Below are positions 1 to 9,340 of a DNA stretch of 64,000 bases, one piece after another. Positions within the stretch are counted from its first letter, which is position 1, and the number at the start of each line of letters is the position of its first letter. Origin of the DNA: Stenotrophomonas maltophilia (GTDB lineage Bacteria > Pseudomonadota > Gammaproteobacteria > Xanthomonadales > Xanthomonadaceae). Below the pieces are notes generated by a model. The model was not told where the DNA came from, searched no databases, and worked only from the letters and a program-made list of their open reading frames with translations. Location: assembly GCF_001676385.1 (NCBI RefSeq), contig NZ_LYVJ01000010.1:62001-126000 (forward strand), read 5' to 3'. Position numbers and translations under genes: made by a program.

Positions 1-850
1 CGCTGCGGAACAGCCCGGTCCAGTTACCGGCCGGTGCGGTGCCGTTCATCAGGTAGGTGTAGGTGTGCGCGTTGATGTCGGAGATGTCGGTGGGCGTCAT
101 CCGCATCCGCCCCCACATGCCGCGGTCGGACAGCGCGGCCGACCAGCCGTCGCGCTTCACGTCACGCAGGAAGTCGGGCAGGGTGCGCTTGTAGTAGTTG
201 TCATGCTCGGCGAGCTTCTTCATGCGCCGGAACAGCGCACCGGGATCCATGTCGGTCCAGTCCGACAGCATGATCACGTGCTCGCGGTCGTGCCGGTATG
301 GGGCCGGTTCGGCCGGGTCGATGACCAGTGCACCGTACAGGCCGGCCTGCTCCTGGAACATCGAGTGGCTGTGATACCAGTACGTGCCCGACTGCTTGAG
401 CTGGAAGTGGTAATGATAGGTCTCACCGGGGCCGATGCCATTGAAGCTCAGGCCAGGCACGCCGTCCATGTTGGCCGGCAGCAGGATGCCGTGCCAGTGG
501 ATCGAGGTCGGATGGCGCTGCAACGTGTTGCGCACGAACAGGTCCACGCTCTGGCCTTCGCGCCAGCGCAGGATCGGCGCCGGCAGCGAGCCGTTGACGG
601 TGATCGCCGGGCGGGTGCGGCCGGTGAAGTTGGCCAGCGATTCGCCGATGGCCAGTTCAACGCGGGTGTCGCTGAGCACGGCGGGGGCGCCGGCCAGGCG
701 CGGTGTGGTGGTAGCGGCGGCGAGTGCGCGCTGCGGCACGCCAACAGCGGCGATGCCGGCGACCACGCCACCAGCGGCCAGCCCTTGGACGAACAGGCGG
801 CGCGACGGCATGGGCAGGGCGCCCGGGCCGGGGGGGATGCGGGTATTCAT
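1..850 (-). CDS. copA: CopA-type multicopper oxidase, copper resistance (3' end outside window)
   Basis: Periplasmic multicopper oxidase that protects against copper, probably by oxidising Cu(I). About 283 N-terminal residues are visible and the gene runs off the window edge. A twin-arginine signal (S-RR-LFVQG, Arg17-Arg18, then a hydrophobic stretch) fits export of a folded copper enzyme. Two cupredoxin copper-binding motifs are present: HWHG at residues 118-121 and H-S-H at 160-162, within a GTYWYHSH context. The ATG at 850 has GGAG about 8 nt upstream; Met14 is an alternative start. It follows copL by 74 nt on the same strand, as in Xanthomonas cop clusters, so copper control through copL is likely. 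The C-terminal copper motifs cannot be seen. Confidence 0.93.
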   Translation of the reverse strand, partial: MNTRIPPGPGALPMPSRRLFVQGLAAGGVVAGIAAVGVPQRALAAATTTPRLAGAPAVLSDTRVELAIGESLANFTGRTRPAITVNGSLPAPILRWREGQSVDLFVRNTLQRHPTSIHWHGILLPANMDGVPGLSFNGIGPGETYHYHFQLKQSGTYWYHSHSMFQEQAGLYGALVIDPAEPAPYRHDREHVIMLSDWTDMDPGALFRRMKKLAEHDNYYKRTLPDFLRDVKRDGWSAALSDRGMWGRMRMTPTDISDINAHTYTYLMNGTAPAGNWTGLFRS

Positions 851-924
851 GAGGTGACTCCAGACACGGATAGATGCCGGCAGACGGCCGACTCTGGTGC
901 GCAACGCGCGCAGTACGTGCGGGA

Positions 925-1308
925 TCAGCCGATGGGAGGGCGTGAAATCGGCGGCAGCGGCGGCGCCGGGCGGCCATTGGCCGGCATCGGCTGTGGCGCC
1001 AGTGACAATCCGGGGCCGGCCATGAACGGCAATGGTTGCACCATCAGCAACGGCTGCTGCGCGCAGCTGCGTACGCAGTCCTTGATCTGGCAGTGGACGT
1101 CGTGGGACGGAGCCTTGGCCTGCGGGGGCGGATCGGCCTGCAGGCCGGCGTGGTGAGGGCAGTGGGCGTCACCGCCACCACCGGCGGCGGCCATGGCGTG
1201 GGCCCTGCGGCCCATTTCTTCGTGACCGCTGGCCATGGCCGCGTTCAGCCCGTTGAGCAACAGGCTGAGCATGAGCACGACACGGAGAAGGGTCGAAGCC
1301 AGGGACAT
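925..1308 (-). CDS. copL: CopL-family metal-binding regulatory protein
   Basis: Small protein (127 aa) directly upstream of copA. In Xanthomonas the copL gene is required for copper-induced expression of copAB. A hydrophobic N-terminal segment (residues 5-25) looks like a signal peptide or membrane anchor. A Cys/His-rich centre (His49, Cys50, His52, His53, His69, His72, Cys73, Cys78, Cys82) is a plausible copper site, and the tail is proline-rich. No DNA-binding fold is visible, so any regulatory effect may be indirect or act through the leader RNA. Assignment rests on position, size and Cys/His pattern. Confidence 0.8.
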   Translation of the reverse strand: MSLASTLLRVVLMLSLLLNGLNAAMASGHEEMGRRAHAMAAAGGGGDAHCPHHAGLQADPPPQAKAPSHDVHCQIKDCVRSCAQQPLLMVQPLPFMAGPGLSLAPQPMPANGRPAPPLPPISRPPIG

Positions 1309-1382
1309 GGCGGTAATCTAGCCGCAAGTGGCGCCGGATGCATCTCCCGCTGAATGGCGCGTTCAAGATCGGAGCGGGTCCC

Positions 1383-1409
1383 CGTAGAGCCGAGCCAACG
1401 CTCGGCTGC
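1383..1409. repeat. GTAG palindrome (SMAG-type REP)
   Basis: GTAG followed by an imperfect hairpin, AGCCGAGC..GCTCGGCT, between copL and the end of recQ. A degraded inverted partner may follow at about 1425-1470. It resembles the short GTAG palindromes described as SMAG repeats in S. maltophilia. Confidence 0.7.
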
Positions 1410-1492
1410 CTCTGCGCGACCGGCAGCCGCGCGTGGCTCTGCAAGGGCAGCCGCGCACGGTTGGCGAGGGAGCAGCGCCTCAACTGTGAAGG

Positions 1493-3298
1493 TCAACCTT
1501 CCTCGCGCACGATCTCCACCAGGCGCGGACCATAACGGCTCAGTTTGGTGCCGCCGATGCCACCGACCCGTGCCAGTGCATCCAGGCTGGTCGGACGCTG
1601 TTCGGCGATGTTGCGCAGGGTACTGTCGTGGAAGATCACGAAGGCCGGCACGTTCTGTTCGCGGGCCAGTTCGGCGCGCAGGCCGCGCAACGCGTTGAAC
1701 AACGCCAGGTCCTGCGGCAACACCGACAAGCCGGTGCGTTGGGCGCTGCGCTCGCGGCCGCCGGTGCTGTTGGCCGGATCGCGGCGCATGCTGATCTGGC
1801 GTCGGCCGGTCAGCACGTCGCGACTGGCGTCGGTCAGGCGCAGGCCACCGTGGCCCTCGCTGTCCACTTCCAGCAGGCTGGCGGCAACCAGTTGGCGGAA
1901 CACGCTGCGCCAGGTGCGCGCATCAAGATCGCGGCCGATCGCATAGGTGCTGAGCTTGTCGTGGCCCTGCTGCTTCACCTTCTCGTTCTCGCTACCACGC
2001 AGGATGTCGATCAGGTGGCCGACGCCAAAGCGCTGGCCGCTGCGGTAGACGCAGCTCAGTGCCTTCTGCGCAGGGATGGTGGCGTCCCAGGATGCCGGCG
2101 GTGCCAGGCAGTTGTCGCAGTTGCCGCAGGGCTTGGGGTAGGTCTCGCCGAAGCCCGCCAGCAGCACCTGGCGACGGCACTGCATGGACTCGCAGTAGCC
2201 CAGCAGGTGGTCGAGTTTGGCGCGCTCCAGCTGCTTGCGTTCCTCGCCGGCCTCGGACTGCTCGATCATCTGCTTGAGCAGCACCACATCGCCCAGGCCG
2301 TAGCACAGCCAGGCCTCGGCCGCCTCGCCATCACGGCCGGCGCGGCCGGTTTCCTGGTAGTAACCCTCCATCGACTTGGGCAGGTCGGTATGCGCGACGA
2401 AGCGCACATCCGGCTTGTCGATGCCCATGCCGAAGGCAATGGTGGCGCACATCACGATGCCGTCCTCGCGCAGGAAGCGGCGCTGGTTGCTGGCGCGCAC
2501 GTCCGGCGGCAGGCCGGCGTGGTAGGGCAGGGCGTTGAAGCCCTGCCCGCAGAGGAAATCGGCGGTTTCCTCGACCTTGCGCCGCGACATGCAGTAGACG
2601 ATGCCGGCCTCACCGCGGTGGCCGCGCAGGAAATCGGTCAGCTGCTTGCGGGCGTTGTCCTTCTGCACCACGGTGTAGCGGATGTTCGGGCGGTCGAAGG
2701 AACTGACGAAGTGGCGCGCTTCCTGCAGATCGAGGCGCTCAGCGATCTCGCGCTGGGTCGGCGGATCGGCGGTGGCGGTCAGCGCGATCCGAGGGATCTG
2801 CGGCCAACGCTCGTGCAGCACGGTGAGCTGGCGGTATTCGGGGCGGAAGTCATGGCCCCACTGCGACACGCAGTGCGCTTCATCGATGGCGAACAGGGCA
2901 ATCTGGCTGCGCGACAGAAGTGACAGGAAACGACCGGTCAGCAGCCGCTCCGGGGCGACATAGAGCATGTCCAGCTCGCCGGCGAGCAGCTCGCGCTCGA
3001 CGCGGCCGGCGGTCTCGGCATCCAGGGTTGAATTCAGGTATTCGGCGCGCACGCCGAGCTGGCGCAGGGCTTCGACCTGGTCCTGCATCAGCGCGATCAG
3101 TGGCGAGATGACGATGCCGCAACCGTCACGCAGCAGGGCCGGCACCTGGTAGCACAGCGATTTGCCGCCGCCGGTGGGCATCAGTACCAGGGCATCGTGA
3201 CCGGCAGCGACATGCTCCACGATGTCCTGCTGCGGACCACGGAAATCGTCGTAACCAAAGACGCGTTGGAGCAGGTCGTGCGCGGGACGGGAAGCCAT
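1493..3298 (-). CDS. recQ: ATP-dependent DNA helicase RecQ
   Basis: 3'-5' DNA helicase of recombination and fork repair, 601 aa, the usual RecQ length. The Walker A motif lies at residues 41-47 (PTGGGKS, Lys46) and the DEAH box at 139-142, followed by the RecQ-typical aromatic-rich loop (CVSQWGHDF). The helicase C domain carries the TGRAGRDG motif. The RQC zinc site has four cysteines (CRRQ and CGNCDNC context near residues 375-395). A C-terminal HRDC domain covers about 525-600. The ATG at 3298 is the first residue of the conserved N-terminus. The 560 bp upstream are taken up by a paired-palindrome island, so the promoter must lie inside or next to it. Confidence 0.97.
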   Translation of the reverse strand: MASRPAHDLLQRVFGYDDFRGPQQDIVEHVAAGHDALVLMPTGGGKSLCYQVPALLRDGCGIVISPLIALMQDQVEALRQLGVRAEYLNSTLDAETAGRVERELLAGELDMLYVAPERLLTGRFLSLLSRSQIALFAIDEAHCVSQWGHDFRPEYRQLTVLHERWPQIPRIALTATADPPTQREIAERLDLQEARHFVSSFDRPNIRYTVVQKDNARKQLTDFLRGHRGEAGIVYCMSRRKVEETADFLCGQGFNALPYHAGLPPDVRASNQRRFLREDGIVMCATIAFGMGIDKPDVRFVAHTDLPKSMEGYYQETGRAGRDGEAAEAWLCYGLGDVVLLKQMIEQSEAGEERKQLERAKLDHLLGYCESMQCRRQVLLAGFGETYPKPCGNCDNCLAPPASWDATIPAQKALSCVYRSGQRFGVGHLIDILRGSENEKVKQQGHDKLSTYAIGRDLDARTWRSVFRQLVAASLLEVDSEGHGGLRLTDASRDVLTGRRQISMRRDPANSTGGRERSAQRTGLSVLPQDLALFNALRGLRAELAREQNVPAFVIFHDSTLRNIAEQRPTSLDALARVGGIGGTKLSRYGPRLVEIVREEG

Positions 3299-3403
3299 CC
3301 GGCTAGTTTACCTCCCGGAGGCGGCGGCAGGGCTGCGCCCTGCACCTGCTACAAGCCAGAGCAACGTCAAAGGCAACAGCCGGCTCTGGGGTGTCTTCTG
3401 GCT

Positions 3404-3509
3404 GGGCGGGGCGGTGTGGGCTTGCAGGACACGCCGTAAACCCGTCCTTGGGGGCTCGATGGCGCCATCCATGGCGCCAACGGTCCTGCAAGCCCACACC
3501 GCCCCGCCC
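3404..3509 (-). repeat. Paired palindrome copy A (minus orientation)
   Basis: A perfect inverted repeat of about 27 bp (3404-3430 with 3483-3509) encloses a 52-nt core. The core contains ACGCCGTAAACC, then a 20-bp inner hairpin (TGGCGCCAT/ATGGCGCCA, 3460-3479). Strand '-' records the core running ACGCCGT-first; copy B runs the other way. Confidence 0.85.
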
Positions 3510-3586
3510 CCGACAGCTTCCCGTTGACGGTGGGGCCATCCACGCCATGCGTGGATGCAATCTGTCAGATATCGACAAACAAAATG

Positions 3587-3626
3587 GGGTCAGATCCGGT
3601 TTTCCTGCGGAAAACGGATCTGACCC
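3587..3626. repeat. GGGTCAGATCC hairpin inside island 1 spacer
   Basis: Inverted repeat with arms GGGTCAGATCCG and CGGATCTGACCC, extended by TTTTC/GAAAA after a one-base bulge, and a 5-nt loop. It looks like a separate REP-type palindrome placed in the A-B spacer. Confidence 0.7.
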
Positions 3627-3663
3627 TAATGGCTTTGCTGGCAGATCGCGGAAAACTGTCGAA

Positions 3664-3765
3664 GGCGGGGTGGGTCCGGTTGCGGGGGCGTGAGCCGCAT
3701 GGATGCGGCGACCGAGCCTACATGGACGTATTCACGGCGTCCCCCGCAACCGGACCCACCCCGCC
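3664..3765 (+). repeat. Paired palindrome copy B (plus orientation)
   Basis: Perfect 25-bp outer arms (3664-3688 with 3741-3765). Their sequence differs from the arms of copy A, yet they match each other exactly. The core has the inner hairpin GCCGCATGGATGCGGC first (3694-3709), then the conserved tail ending TTCACGGCGT. Confidence 0.85.
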
Positions 3766-3862
3766 AACCCACAGGAAACCCGCTTCTGCTCCGGCCGTTG
3801 CCGTTGCCCTGGCAGTTGCATCTGCGGGTGCAGGGCGCAGCCCTGCCGAAGCCCCTCAACCC

Positions 3863-4411
3863 TTACTGCAGCAGGGAACGCAGCATCCAGGCATACTTCT
3901 CGTGGGTCTGCAGGCGCTGGGTCATCAGATCCTCGGTCGGGGCGTCGTCCCCCTTGGCCGCCACCTCCAGCACTTCACGCGCCGTTCGGCAGACCGCTTC
4001 GTTGGCGACTACCAATTGGCGTACCATTTCCCGCCAGTCCGCACTGTCGGTCAGGCCCGGTTCCTCGGCGATCGAGGTCAGCGCAGCGAATTCCCGGTAG
4101 GAGCCCGGGGCATTGAAGCCCAGCGCGCGGATGCGCTCGGCCACGTCGTCCAGTGCCGCCCACTGCTCGGTGTACTGCGTTTCGAACATGGTGTGCAGCG
4201 AGTTGAACATCGACCCGGTCACGTTCCAGTGGAAGTTGTGCGTCTTCAGGTAGAGCGTGAACGCATCGGCCTGGAAGCGCGAGAGACCGTCGGCAATCTT
4301 CTTGCGGTCGCCCTGGGTGATCCCGATATCAATGTTCGGCGCCGACGGTGCTGCCGCTGCAAGCTTCTGCTTGCCGGTCTTGGCCTTGGTCGTGCTCTTG
4401 GTCTTCGCCAT
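3863..4411 (-). CDS. dps: Dps-family DNA-binding ferritin-like protein
   Basis: 182-aa mini-ferritin that oxidises and stores iron and coats DNA during starvation or oxidative stress. By alignment with E. coli Dps, the ferroxidase ligands are His61 (in HW), His73, Glu77, Asp88 and Glu92. The first 20 residues are rich in Lys, Ala and Thr (MAKTKSTTKAK), a typical flexible DNA-binding tail. The start is set by AAGGAGG seven nt before the ATG at 4411; an upstream in-frame start at 4477 has no such site. It is divergent from hrpA with 86 bp between them. No clear regulator site was identified there. Confidence 0.95.
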   Translation of the reverse strand: MAKTKSTTKAKTGKQKLAAAAPSAPNIDIGITQGDRKKIADGLSRFQADAFTLYLKTHNFHWNVTGSMFNSLHTMFETQYTEQWAALDDVAERIRALGFNAPGSYREFAALTSIAEEPGLTDSADWREMVRQLVVANEAVCRTAREVLEVAAKGDDAPTEDLMTQRLQTHEKYAWMLRSLLQ

Positions 4412-4497
4412 GGGGTTCCTCCTTGTGGAATCGTTGGCCTTCACAGTAAACCGGTCGTGATGACTGGTCGCTTTCAAAGTTTTGAACGAACCGATTG

Positions 4498-7400
4498 ATG
4501 AACTCTATCGACAAAAATCCGCCGCCCCGCCTGCGCCAACAGCGTGCCGCCATCGACGGCGCCATGAGCCGCGACCGGGGCCGTCTGCTGGGAATGCTCT
4601 CGCGCTGCCAGGCCAAGCCGCAGGATGCGGCGCTGGCCGCCACCTTCGAGCAGGCCTTGCAGGCGTCAGTGCAGCGCCGGCAGATCCGCGCGCAACAGCA
4701 GCCGTCCATTACTCTGGACCCGCAGCTGCCGATTGCGCGTGAAGCCGACGCCATCATCGGGCTGATCCGCGACCACCAGGTCGTGGTGATCGCCGGTGAA
4801 ACCGGCTCGGGCAAGACCACCCAGTTGCCCAAGTTGTGCCTGGCCGCCGGCCGTGGCCAGGCCGGCATGATCGGCTGTACCCAGCCGCGACGGATTGCCG
4901 CGCGTGCAGTGGCCAGCCGTGTCGCGCAGGAACTGCAGAGCGAACTGGGCCAGCTGGTCGGCTACCAGGTGCGTTTCAACGACAAGGTCAGTGATGACAG
5001 CCGCATCAAGTTCATGACCGACGGCATCCTGCTGGCGGAGATCGCCAGCGACCGCTGGTTGTCGAACTACGACACGATCATCGTCGACGAGGCGCACGAA
5101 CGCAGCCTCAACATCGATTTCCTGCTGGGGTACCTGAAGCAGCTGCTGCGCAAGCGCCCGGACCTGAAACTGATCGTCACCTCGGCCACCATCGACACCG
5201 AGCGCTTCGCCCAGCATTTCGACAATGCGCCGGTGATCAGCGTTGAGGGCCGCACCTACCCGGTGGAGGTGCGCTACCGCGCGCTGGAAGGCGAGGGTGA
5301 AGACCAGGGCGAACGCACCGTCAACGATGCCATCGTGTCGGCTGTCGACGAGATCACCCGCCTGGATGCACGCGGTGACGTGTTGATCTTCCTGCCTGGC
5401 GAGCGCGAGATCCGCGATGCGCACCAGTCACTGGAACGGCGCAAGTACCGCAATACCGAGGTGCTGCCGCTGTATGCGCGCCTTTCCAACCAGGACCAGG
5501 ACCGGGTGTTCAACCCCGGGCCGAACCGGCGCATCGTGCTGGCCACCAACGTGGCCGAAACTTCACTGACCGTGCCGCGCATCCGCTACGTGGTCGATCC
5601 GGGCTTCGCCCGCGTCAAGCGCTACAGCCCTCGCAACAAGCTGGACCGGCTGCACATCGAGCCGATCTCGCAGGCCAGTGCCAACCAGCGCAAGGGCCGC
5701 TGCGGCCGTATCGCCGAAGGCATCTGCTACCGCCTGTATGCCGAGGCCGATTTCCAGGCGCGGCCGGAATTCACCGATCCGGAAATCCGTCGTTCCAGCC
5801 TGGCCGGAGTGATCCTGCGCATGCTGCAGCTCGGCCTGGGCCGTATCGAGGACTTCCCGTTCCTGGAGGCCCCGGATGAGCGTGCGGTCGCCGACGGCTG
5901 GCAGCAGTTGACCGAGCTGGGCGCGATCGATGCCGAGCGGCGCATGACCGCGATCGGCAAGCAGATGGCGCGCCTGCCGGTAGACGTGAAGCTGGCGCGG
6001 ATGCTGGTCGCCGCACAAGCCGCCGGCTGCCTGCGGCCGATGCTGGTGATCGCCTCGTTCCTGGGTATCCAGGATCCGCGCGAGCGCCCGGCCGAAGCGC
6101 GCGGCGCGGCCGACAGCGCGCATGCGCAGTTCGCCGACGGCCGTTCCGAGTTCGTGGGTGTGCTGCGCTTGTGGGATGCCTACCGTCAGGCCCATGAAGA
6201 CCTGACCCAGTCCAAGCTGCGCGACTGGTGCGGCCGTCATTTCCTCGGCTTCCTGCGCATGCGCGAATGGCGCGAGCTGCATCGGCAGCTGCGCCTGCTG
6301 TGCGAGGAGCTGGGTTGGAAGGAAGAAGCCAACGAAGCCTCGATGGCGCCGTTGCTGGCCGGCAGCAGTGCGCCGGCACCGGCACGCGATGATGCTGCGG
6401 CGGCGAAGGCCACCCGCGGCCAGCTGCACCGTGCCGCGCGGCTCGCGCGTGAAGGCAAGGCTGAGGCCGCACCGGCGCCGGTGCCCGTGCGTGCACAGAA
6501 GGAGCAGGCACCAGCCGGTGGCGGTTTCAGTGAGCGTGTCCGTGCTGCTGCTTACCAGACGCTGCATCGGGCGCTGGTGGCGGGCCTGCCGACCCAGATC
6601 GGCCATCGCACCGAGAAAGGGGATTTCCAGGCGCCACGCCAGCGCCGCTTTCTGCCCTTCCCGGGCTCGGCGCTGTCCAAGCGTCCGCCGCCGTGGCTGC
6701 TGGTGGCCAATTTGCTCGATACGCAGAAGGTGTGGGGCATGACCCTGGCCGCGATCGAGCCGGACTGGGTGATCGCCGAACTACCGCACCTGCTGCTGCG
6801 CAAGCACTTCGACCCGCATTGGTCACGTGCGCAGGGGCAGGTGCTGGCGTCGGAGCAGATCAGCCTGTTCGGCCTGGTGCTGGCGCCGAAGAAACCGGTG
6901 CATTACGGCCGCATCGATCCGGGCGGGGCGCACGACATTTTCGTGCGCCAGGCGCTTGTGACCGGCGAGATCAACACCCGCGCCGGCTTCGTGGCCGACA
7001 ACCAGAAGGTGCTGGAGGTTGCACGCGAGGAAGAAGCCAAGCTGCGCCGCGCGGGCATCGTCGCCGACGAGGACTGGCAGGCGCGCTGGTACCTGGACCG
7101 GGTACCGCCGCAGATCCATTCGGCGGCGGGCCTGGATACCTGGTGGAAGGCACTGGCGCCGGAACAGCGCAAGGCGCTGCACTGGAGCCTGGCCGACCTG
7201 CTGCCGGGGGAAGGCAGCGAGCAGGAGCGCTATCCGAAGTACCTGGCGCTGGGCCAGGCGCGGTTGCCGCTGCATTACCGCTTCGAGCCGGGGGCGGATG
7301 ACGATGGCGTGACCCTGGACGTGCCGCTGCACCTGCTCAACGCACTGGATCCGGCGCGGTTAGGCTGGTTGGCACCGGGCTTCGTCGCCGACAAGGCCGC

Positions 7401-8580
7401 AGCACTGATCCGCAGCCTGCCCAAGGCCATGCGCCGCAACTACGTACCGGCTCCGGACTTTGGCCGCGCATTCTTCGAGGCGTTCGCGCAACCCAGCGCG
7501 GATGCGATCACAGGGGAGCTTGCACGTTTCCTGACGCGGGCCACCGGCGCGGCCGTGGCCGCGACCGATTTCGATCCGGGATCGATCGAACCGCACCTGC
7601 ACATGAATCTGCGCCTGCGCGACGAGCACGGCAACGTGCTGGCGACCTCGCGCGACCTGGAGGCATTGCGCGCGAAGTTTGGTGCCCGTGCAGGCGATGC
7701 CTTCGCTGCACGGGCCGGGCGCGAGATGGCGGCGGAGGGGCTGCGCACCTTCCCGGCGGCGCCGGTTCCGCTGCAGGTACCCGGTGAAGCCGGTGTGCCG
7801 GCCTATCCGGCACTCCTCGACGAGGGCGACAGCGTGGCGCTGCGTATCTTCGCAGACCGCCAGCAGGCCGAGGAGGCGCACCCACTGGGTGTACGACGGT
7901 TGCTGGAGATCGCGTTGGCTGACAAGGTCAAGCAGGCACGCAAGCAGCTGCCGGTGGCCGCCAAGACCGGCCTGCTGTATGCGGCGATCGAATCGCAGGA
8001 ACGCCTGCGCGGCGATCTGGTGGACGCCGCGATGAACGCGGTGCTGGCCGAAGGCCTGGGCCAGATACGCGATGCACAGGCATTCGAGCAGCGCCGCGAG
8101 GCTGCGGCCAGGGCTCTGTTCGGCGAAGCGATGCAGCGGCTGAAGCTGGCGGAGACCATCCTGGCGCTGGTGGCGGAATTGAAACCCCTGCTGGAAGCAC
8201 CGCTGATGGGCTGGGCACGCGGCAACCTGGATGACATGGAGGCGCAGCTGGTGGGGTTGATCCATCCCGGCTTCCTGCGCGATACGCCGGCCGACGCGCT
8301 GGCGCAGTATCCGCGCTACCTGAAGGCGATGATCCTGCGCACCGAACGGGCCAAGCGTGATCCGACCCGCGACCAGGCACGCATGCTGGAATTGCGTCCG
8401 TTCCTGGAGGTGCTGGAGGTGGGCGAACAGCAGGGGCTGCGCGATCGTCCGCAATGGCAGGCGCTGCGTTGGGACCTGGAAGAGCTGCGGGTTTCGCTGT
8501 TCGCGCAGGAACTGGGCGCGCGCGCCGGCATTTCGGCGAAGAAGCTGGCACAGCGGGTGGCCGCCCTGCGCCAGGCGTGA
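4498..8580 (+). CDS. hrpA: ATP-dependent RNA helicase HrpA
   Basis: Giant DEAH-box RNA helicase (1,360 aa, close to the 1,300 of E. coli HrpA), which acts on stalled ribosomes and mRNA. GETGSGKT lies at residues 100-107 and DEAH at 197-200. SATIDTERF follows as motif III, and QRKGRCGR as motif VI. An OB-fold/HrpA C-terminal region (DUF3418-like) fills the second half. An Ala/Pro-rich insertion near residues 620-680 looks like a flexible linker. An ATG at 4498 directly follows a TTG at 4495; the ATG is preferred. Confidence 0.96.
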   Translation: MNSIDKNPPPRLRQQRAAIDGAMSRDRGRLLGMLSRCQAKPQDAALAATFEQALQASVQRRQIRAQQQPSITLDPQLPIAREADAIIGLIRDHQVVVIAGETGSGKTTQLPKLCLAAGRGQAGMIGCTQPRRIAARAVASRVAQELQSELGQLVGYQVRFNDKVSDDSRIKFMTDGILLAEIASDRWLSNYDTIIVDEAHERSLNIDFLLGYLKQLLRKRPDLKLIVTSATIDTERFAQHFDNAPVISVEGRTYPVEVRYRALEGEGEDQGERTVNDAIVSAVDEITRLDARGDVLIFLPGEREIRDAHQSLERRKYRNTEVLPLYARLSNQDQDRVFNPGPNRRIVLATNVAETSLTVPRIRYVVDPGFARVKRYSPRNKLDRLHIEPISQASANQRKGRCGRIAEGICYRLYAEADFQARPEFTDPEIRRSSLAGVILRMLQLGLGRIEDFPFLEAPDERAVADGWQQLTELGAIDAERRMTAIGKQMARLPVDVKLARMLVAAQAAGCLRPMLVIASFLGIQDPRERPAEARGAADSAHAQFADGRSEFVGVLRLWDAYRQAHEDLTQSKLRDWCGRHFLGFLRMREWRELHRQLRLLCEELGWKEEANEASMAPLLAGSSAPAPARDDAAAAKATRGQLHRAARLAREGKAEAAPAPVPVRAQKEQAPAGGGFSERVRAAAYQTLHRALVAGLPTQIGHRTEKGDFQAPRQRRFLPFPGSALSKRPPPWLLVANLLDTQKVWGMTLAAIEPDWVIAELPHLLLRKHFDPHWSRAQGQVLASEQISLFGLVLAPKKPVHYGRIDPGGAHDIFVRQALVTGEINTRAGFVADNQKVLEVAREEEAKLRRAGIVADEDWQARWYLDRVPPQIHSAAGLDTWWKALAPEQRKALHWSLADLLPGEGSEQERYPKYLALGQARLPLHYRFEPGADDDGVTLDVPLHLLNALDPARLGWLAPGFVADKAAALIRSLPKAMRRNYVPAPDFGRAFFEAFAQPSADAITGELARFLTRATGAAVAATDFDPGSIEPHLHMNLRLRDEHGNVLATSRDLEALRAKFGARAGDAFAARAGREMAAEGLRTFPAAPVPLQVPGEAGVPAYPALLDEGDSVALRIFADRQQAEEAHPLGVRRLLEIALADKVKQARKQLPVAAKTGLLYAAIESQERLRGDLVDAAMNAVLAEGLGQIRDAQAFEQRREAAARALFGEAMQRLKLAETILALVAELKPLLEAPLMGWARGNLDDMEAQLVGLIHPGFLRDTPADALAQYPRYLKAMILRTERAKRDPTRDQARMLELRPFLEVLEVGEQQGLRDRPQWQALRWDLEELRVSLFAQELGARAGISAKKLAQRVAALRQA

Positions 8581-8589
8581 ATCCGACGC

Positions 8590-8660
8590 GGTAGAGCCGA
8601 GCCCACGCTCGGCTGCTTTTCGAAGCATCGCAATCAGCCGGGCGTGGGCTCGGCTCTACC
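8590..8660. repeat. Inverted pair of GTAG palindromes (SMAG dimer)
   Basis: Two GTAG hairpins in head-to-head orientation: GTAGAGCCGAGCCCACGCTC at 8591 and its near reverse complement ending CTACC at 8660. It fills the gap between the convergent hrpA and the secreted-protein gene and could fold into a long hairpin that ends transcription from both sides. Confidence 0.85.
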
Positions 8661-8674
8661 GCAAGGTCGCGGCG

Positions 8675-9211
8675 TTACTTGGTGCGACGCACCTTCGGTT
8701 GGGTATTCACGCCATCCACCTTCATGTACCACACGCCGAGCAGGCCGGGCTTGATGCTGACACTGGGAGATTGCCTGCGTACGCCGGCCAGGGTGGTGGT
8801 ATCGGTCTGCTCCCATTCCTGGCCATTGTCCAGCACGTAGATGCGGCCCTTGCCGAAGCCGCGGAATTCGCCCTGCAGGACACCCGTGATCGGTTCGTTG
8901 CTGCCGAAGTCGAAGAATCCGCGATTCTTCACGATCACTTCCTGCCGGCCTTCTTCACGCGCTTCTTCGCGTGCCGCCGCCACCGCCTGGGTGGTGGCGG
9001 TCTCGACCTTGCCCTGCAACCAGCGGTTCAGTGCCGCCAGTTCACCGGCATCGAGCTTGTCCAGGCCCGCCGCCTTGAACTCGGCCGGTGACATCTGTTG
9101 CTGCAGGTCGCCCTCGACGACCCGCTGCGCCAGTGCGGGTGCCGACAGGGACAGCAGCAGCGCGGCGCAGGCCAGCAGCCGTGGGCGGAAAGGCGGGGTG
9201 ATCGAAGGCAT
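8675..9211 (-). CDS. Small secreted protein of unknown function
   Basis: 178 aa and not recognised beyond being exported. A signal peptide covers residues 1-29 (positive start, Leu/Ala core, APALA cleavage context). A charged helical segment rich in Glu and Arg (around residues 75-95, EEAREEGRQE) follows. The C-terminal half is beta-like and basic, with F/W residues such as GRIYVLDNGQEWEQ, which recalls small SH3-like or OB-like folds. The ATG at 9211 has GGAGAG upstream. It sits alone, convergent with hrpA and divergent from relA. Confidence 0.75.
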   Translation of the reverse strand: MPSITPPFRPRLLACAALLLSLSAPALAQRVVEGDLQQQMSPAEFKAAGLDKLDAGELAALNRWLQGKVETATTQAVAAAREEAREEGRQEVIVKNRGFFDFGSNEPITGVLQGEFRGFGKGRIYVLDNGQEWEQTDTTTLAGVRRQSPSVSIKPGLLGVWYMKVDGVNTQPKVRRTK

Positions 9212-9340
9212 GGTGGGACTCTCCTGGGTGTGCCGGCGAGTGTAGCGGCATGTGCTCATGCCGGGCGATGCAACTGCAGCGATTGTTCCTGAACGGTGCC
9301 GGCGCTAGTGTAGAGGCCTCTGCCTTGCCTGCTCGATGCT

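Larger units (their letters stand above)
3299..3862. other. Intergenic repeat island 1 (no gene)
   Basis: 564 bp between dps and recQ with no credible gene. It is roughly mirror-symmetric. A 17-bp hairpin (GCAGGGCTGCGCCCTGC) lies at 3327-3343 and its reverse complement at 3830-3846. Inside each comes a short CAA/GTTGCC-rich tract, then palindromes A and B in opposite orientation. The A-B spacer starts with GACAGCTTCC and ends with GGAAAACTGTC, and it holds a further hairpin at 3587-3626. Confidence 0.85.

Noticed and set aside
65..1156. A plus-strand frame across copA and copL
   Set aside because: It is antisense to two recognised genes with copper motifs, and its translation shows no domain.
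8675..9259. A start at 9259 for the secreted protein
   Set aside because: The upstream residues are not signal-like and lack a ribosome site; 9211 has GGAGAG and opens directly into a signal peptide.
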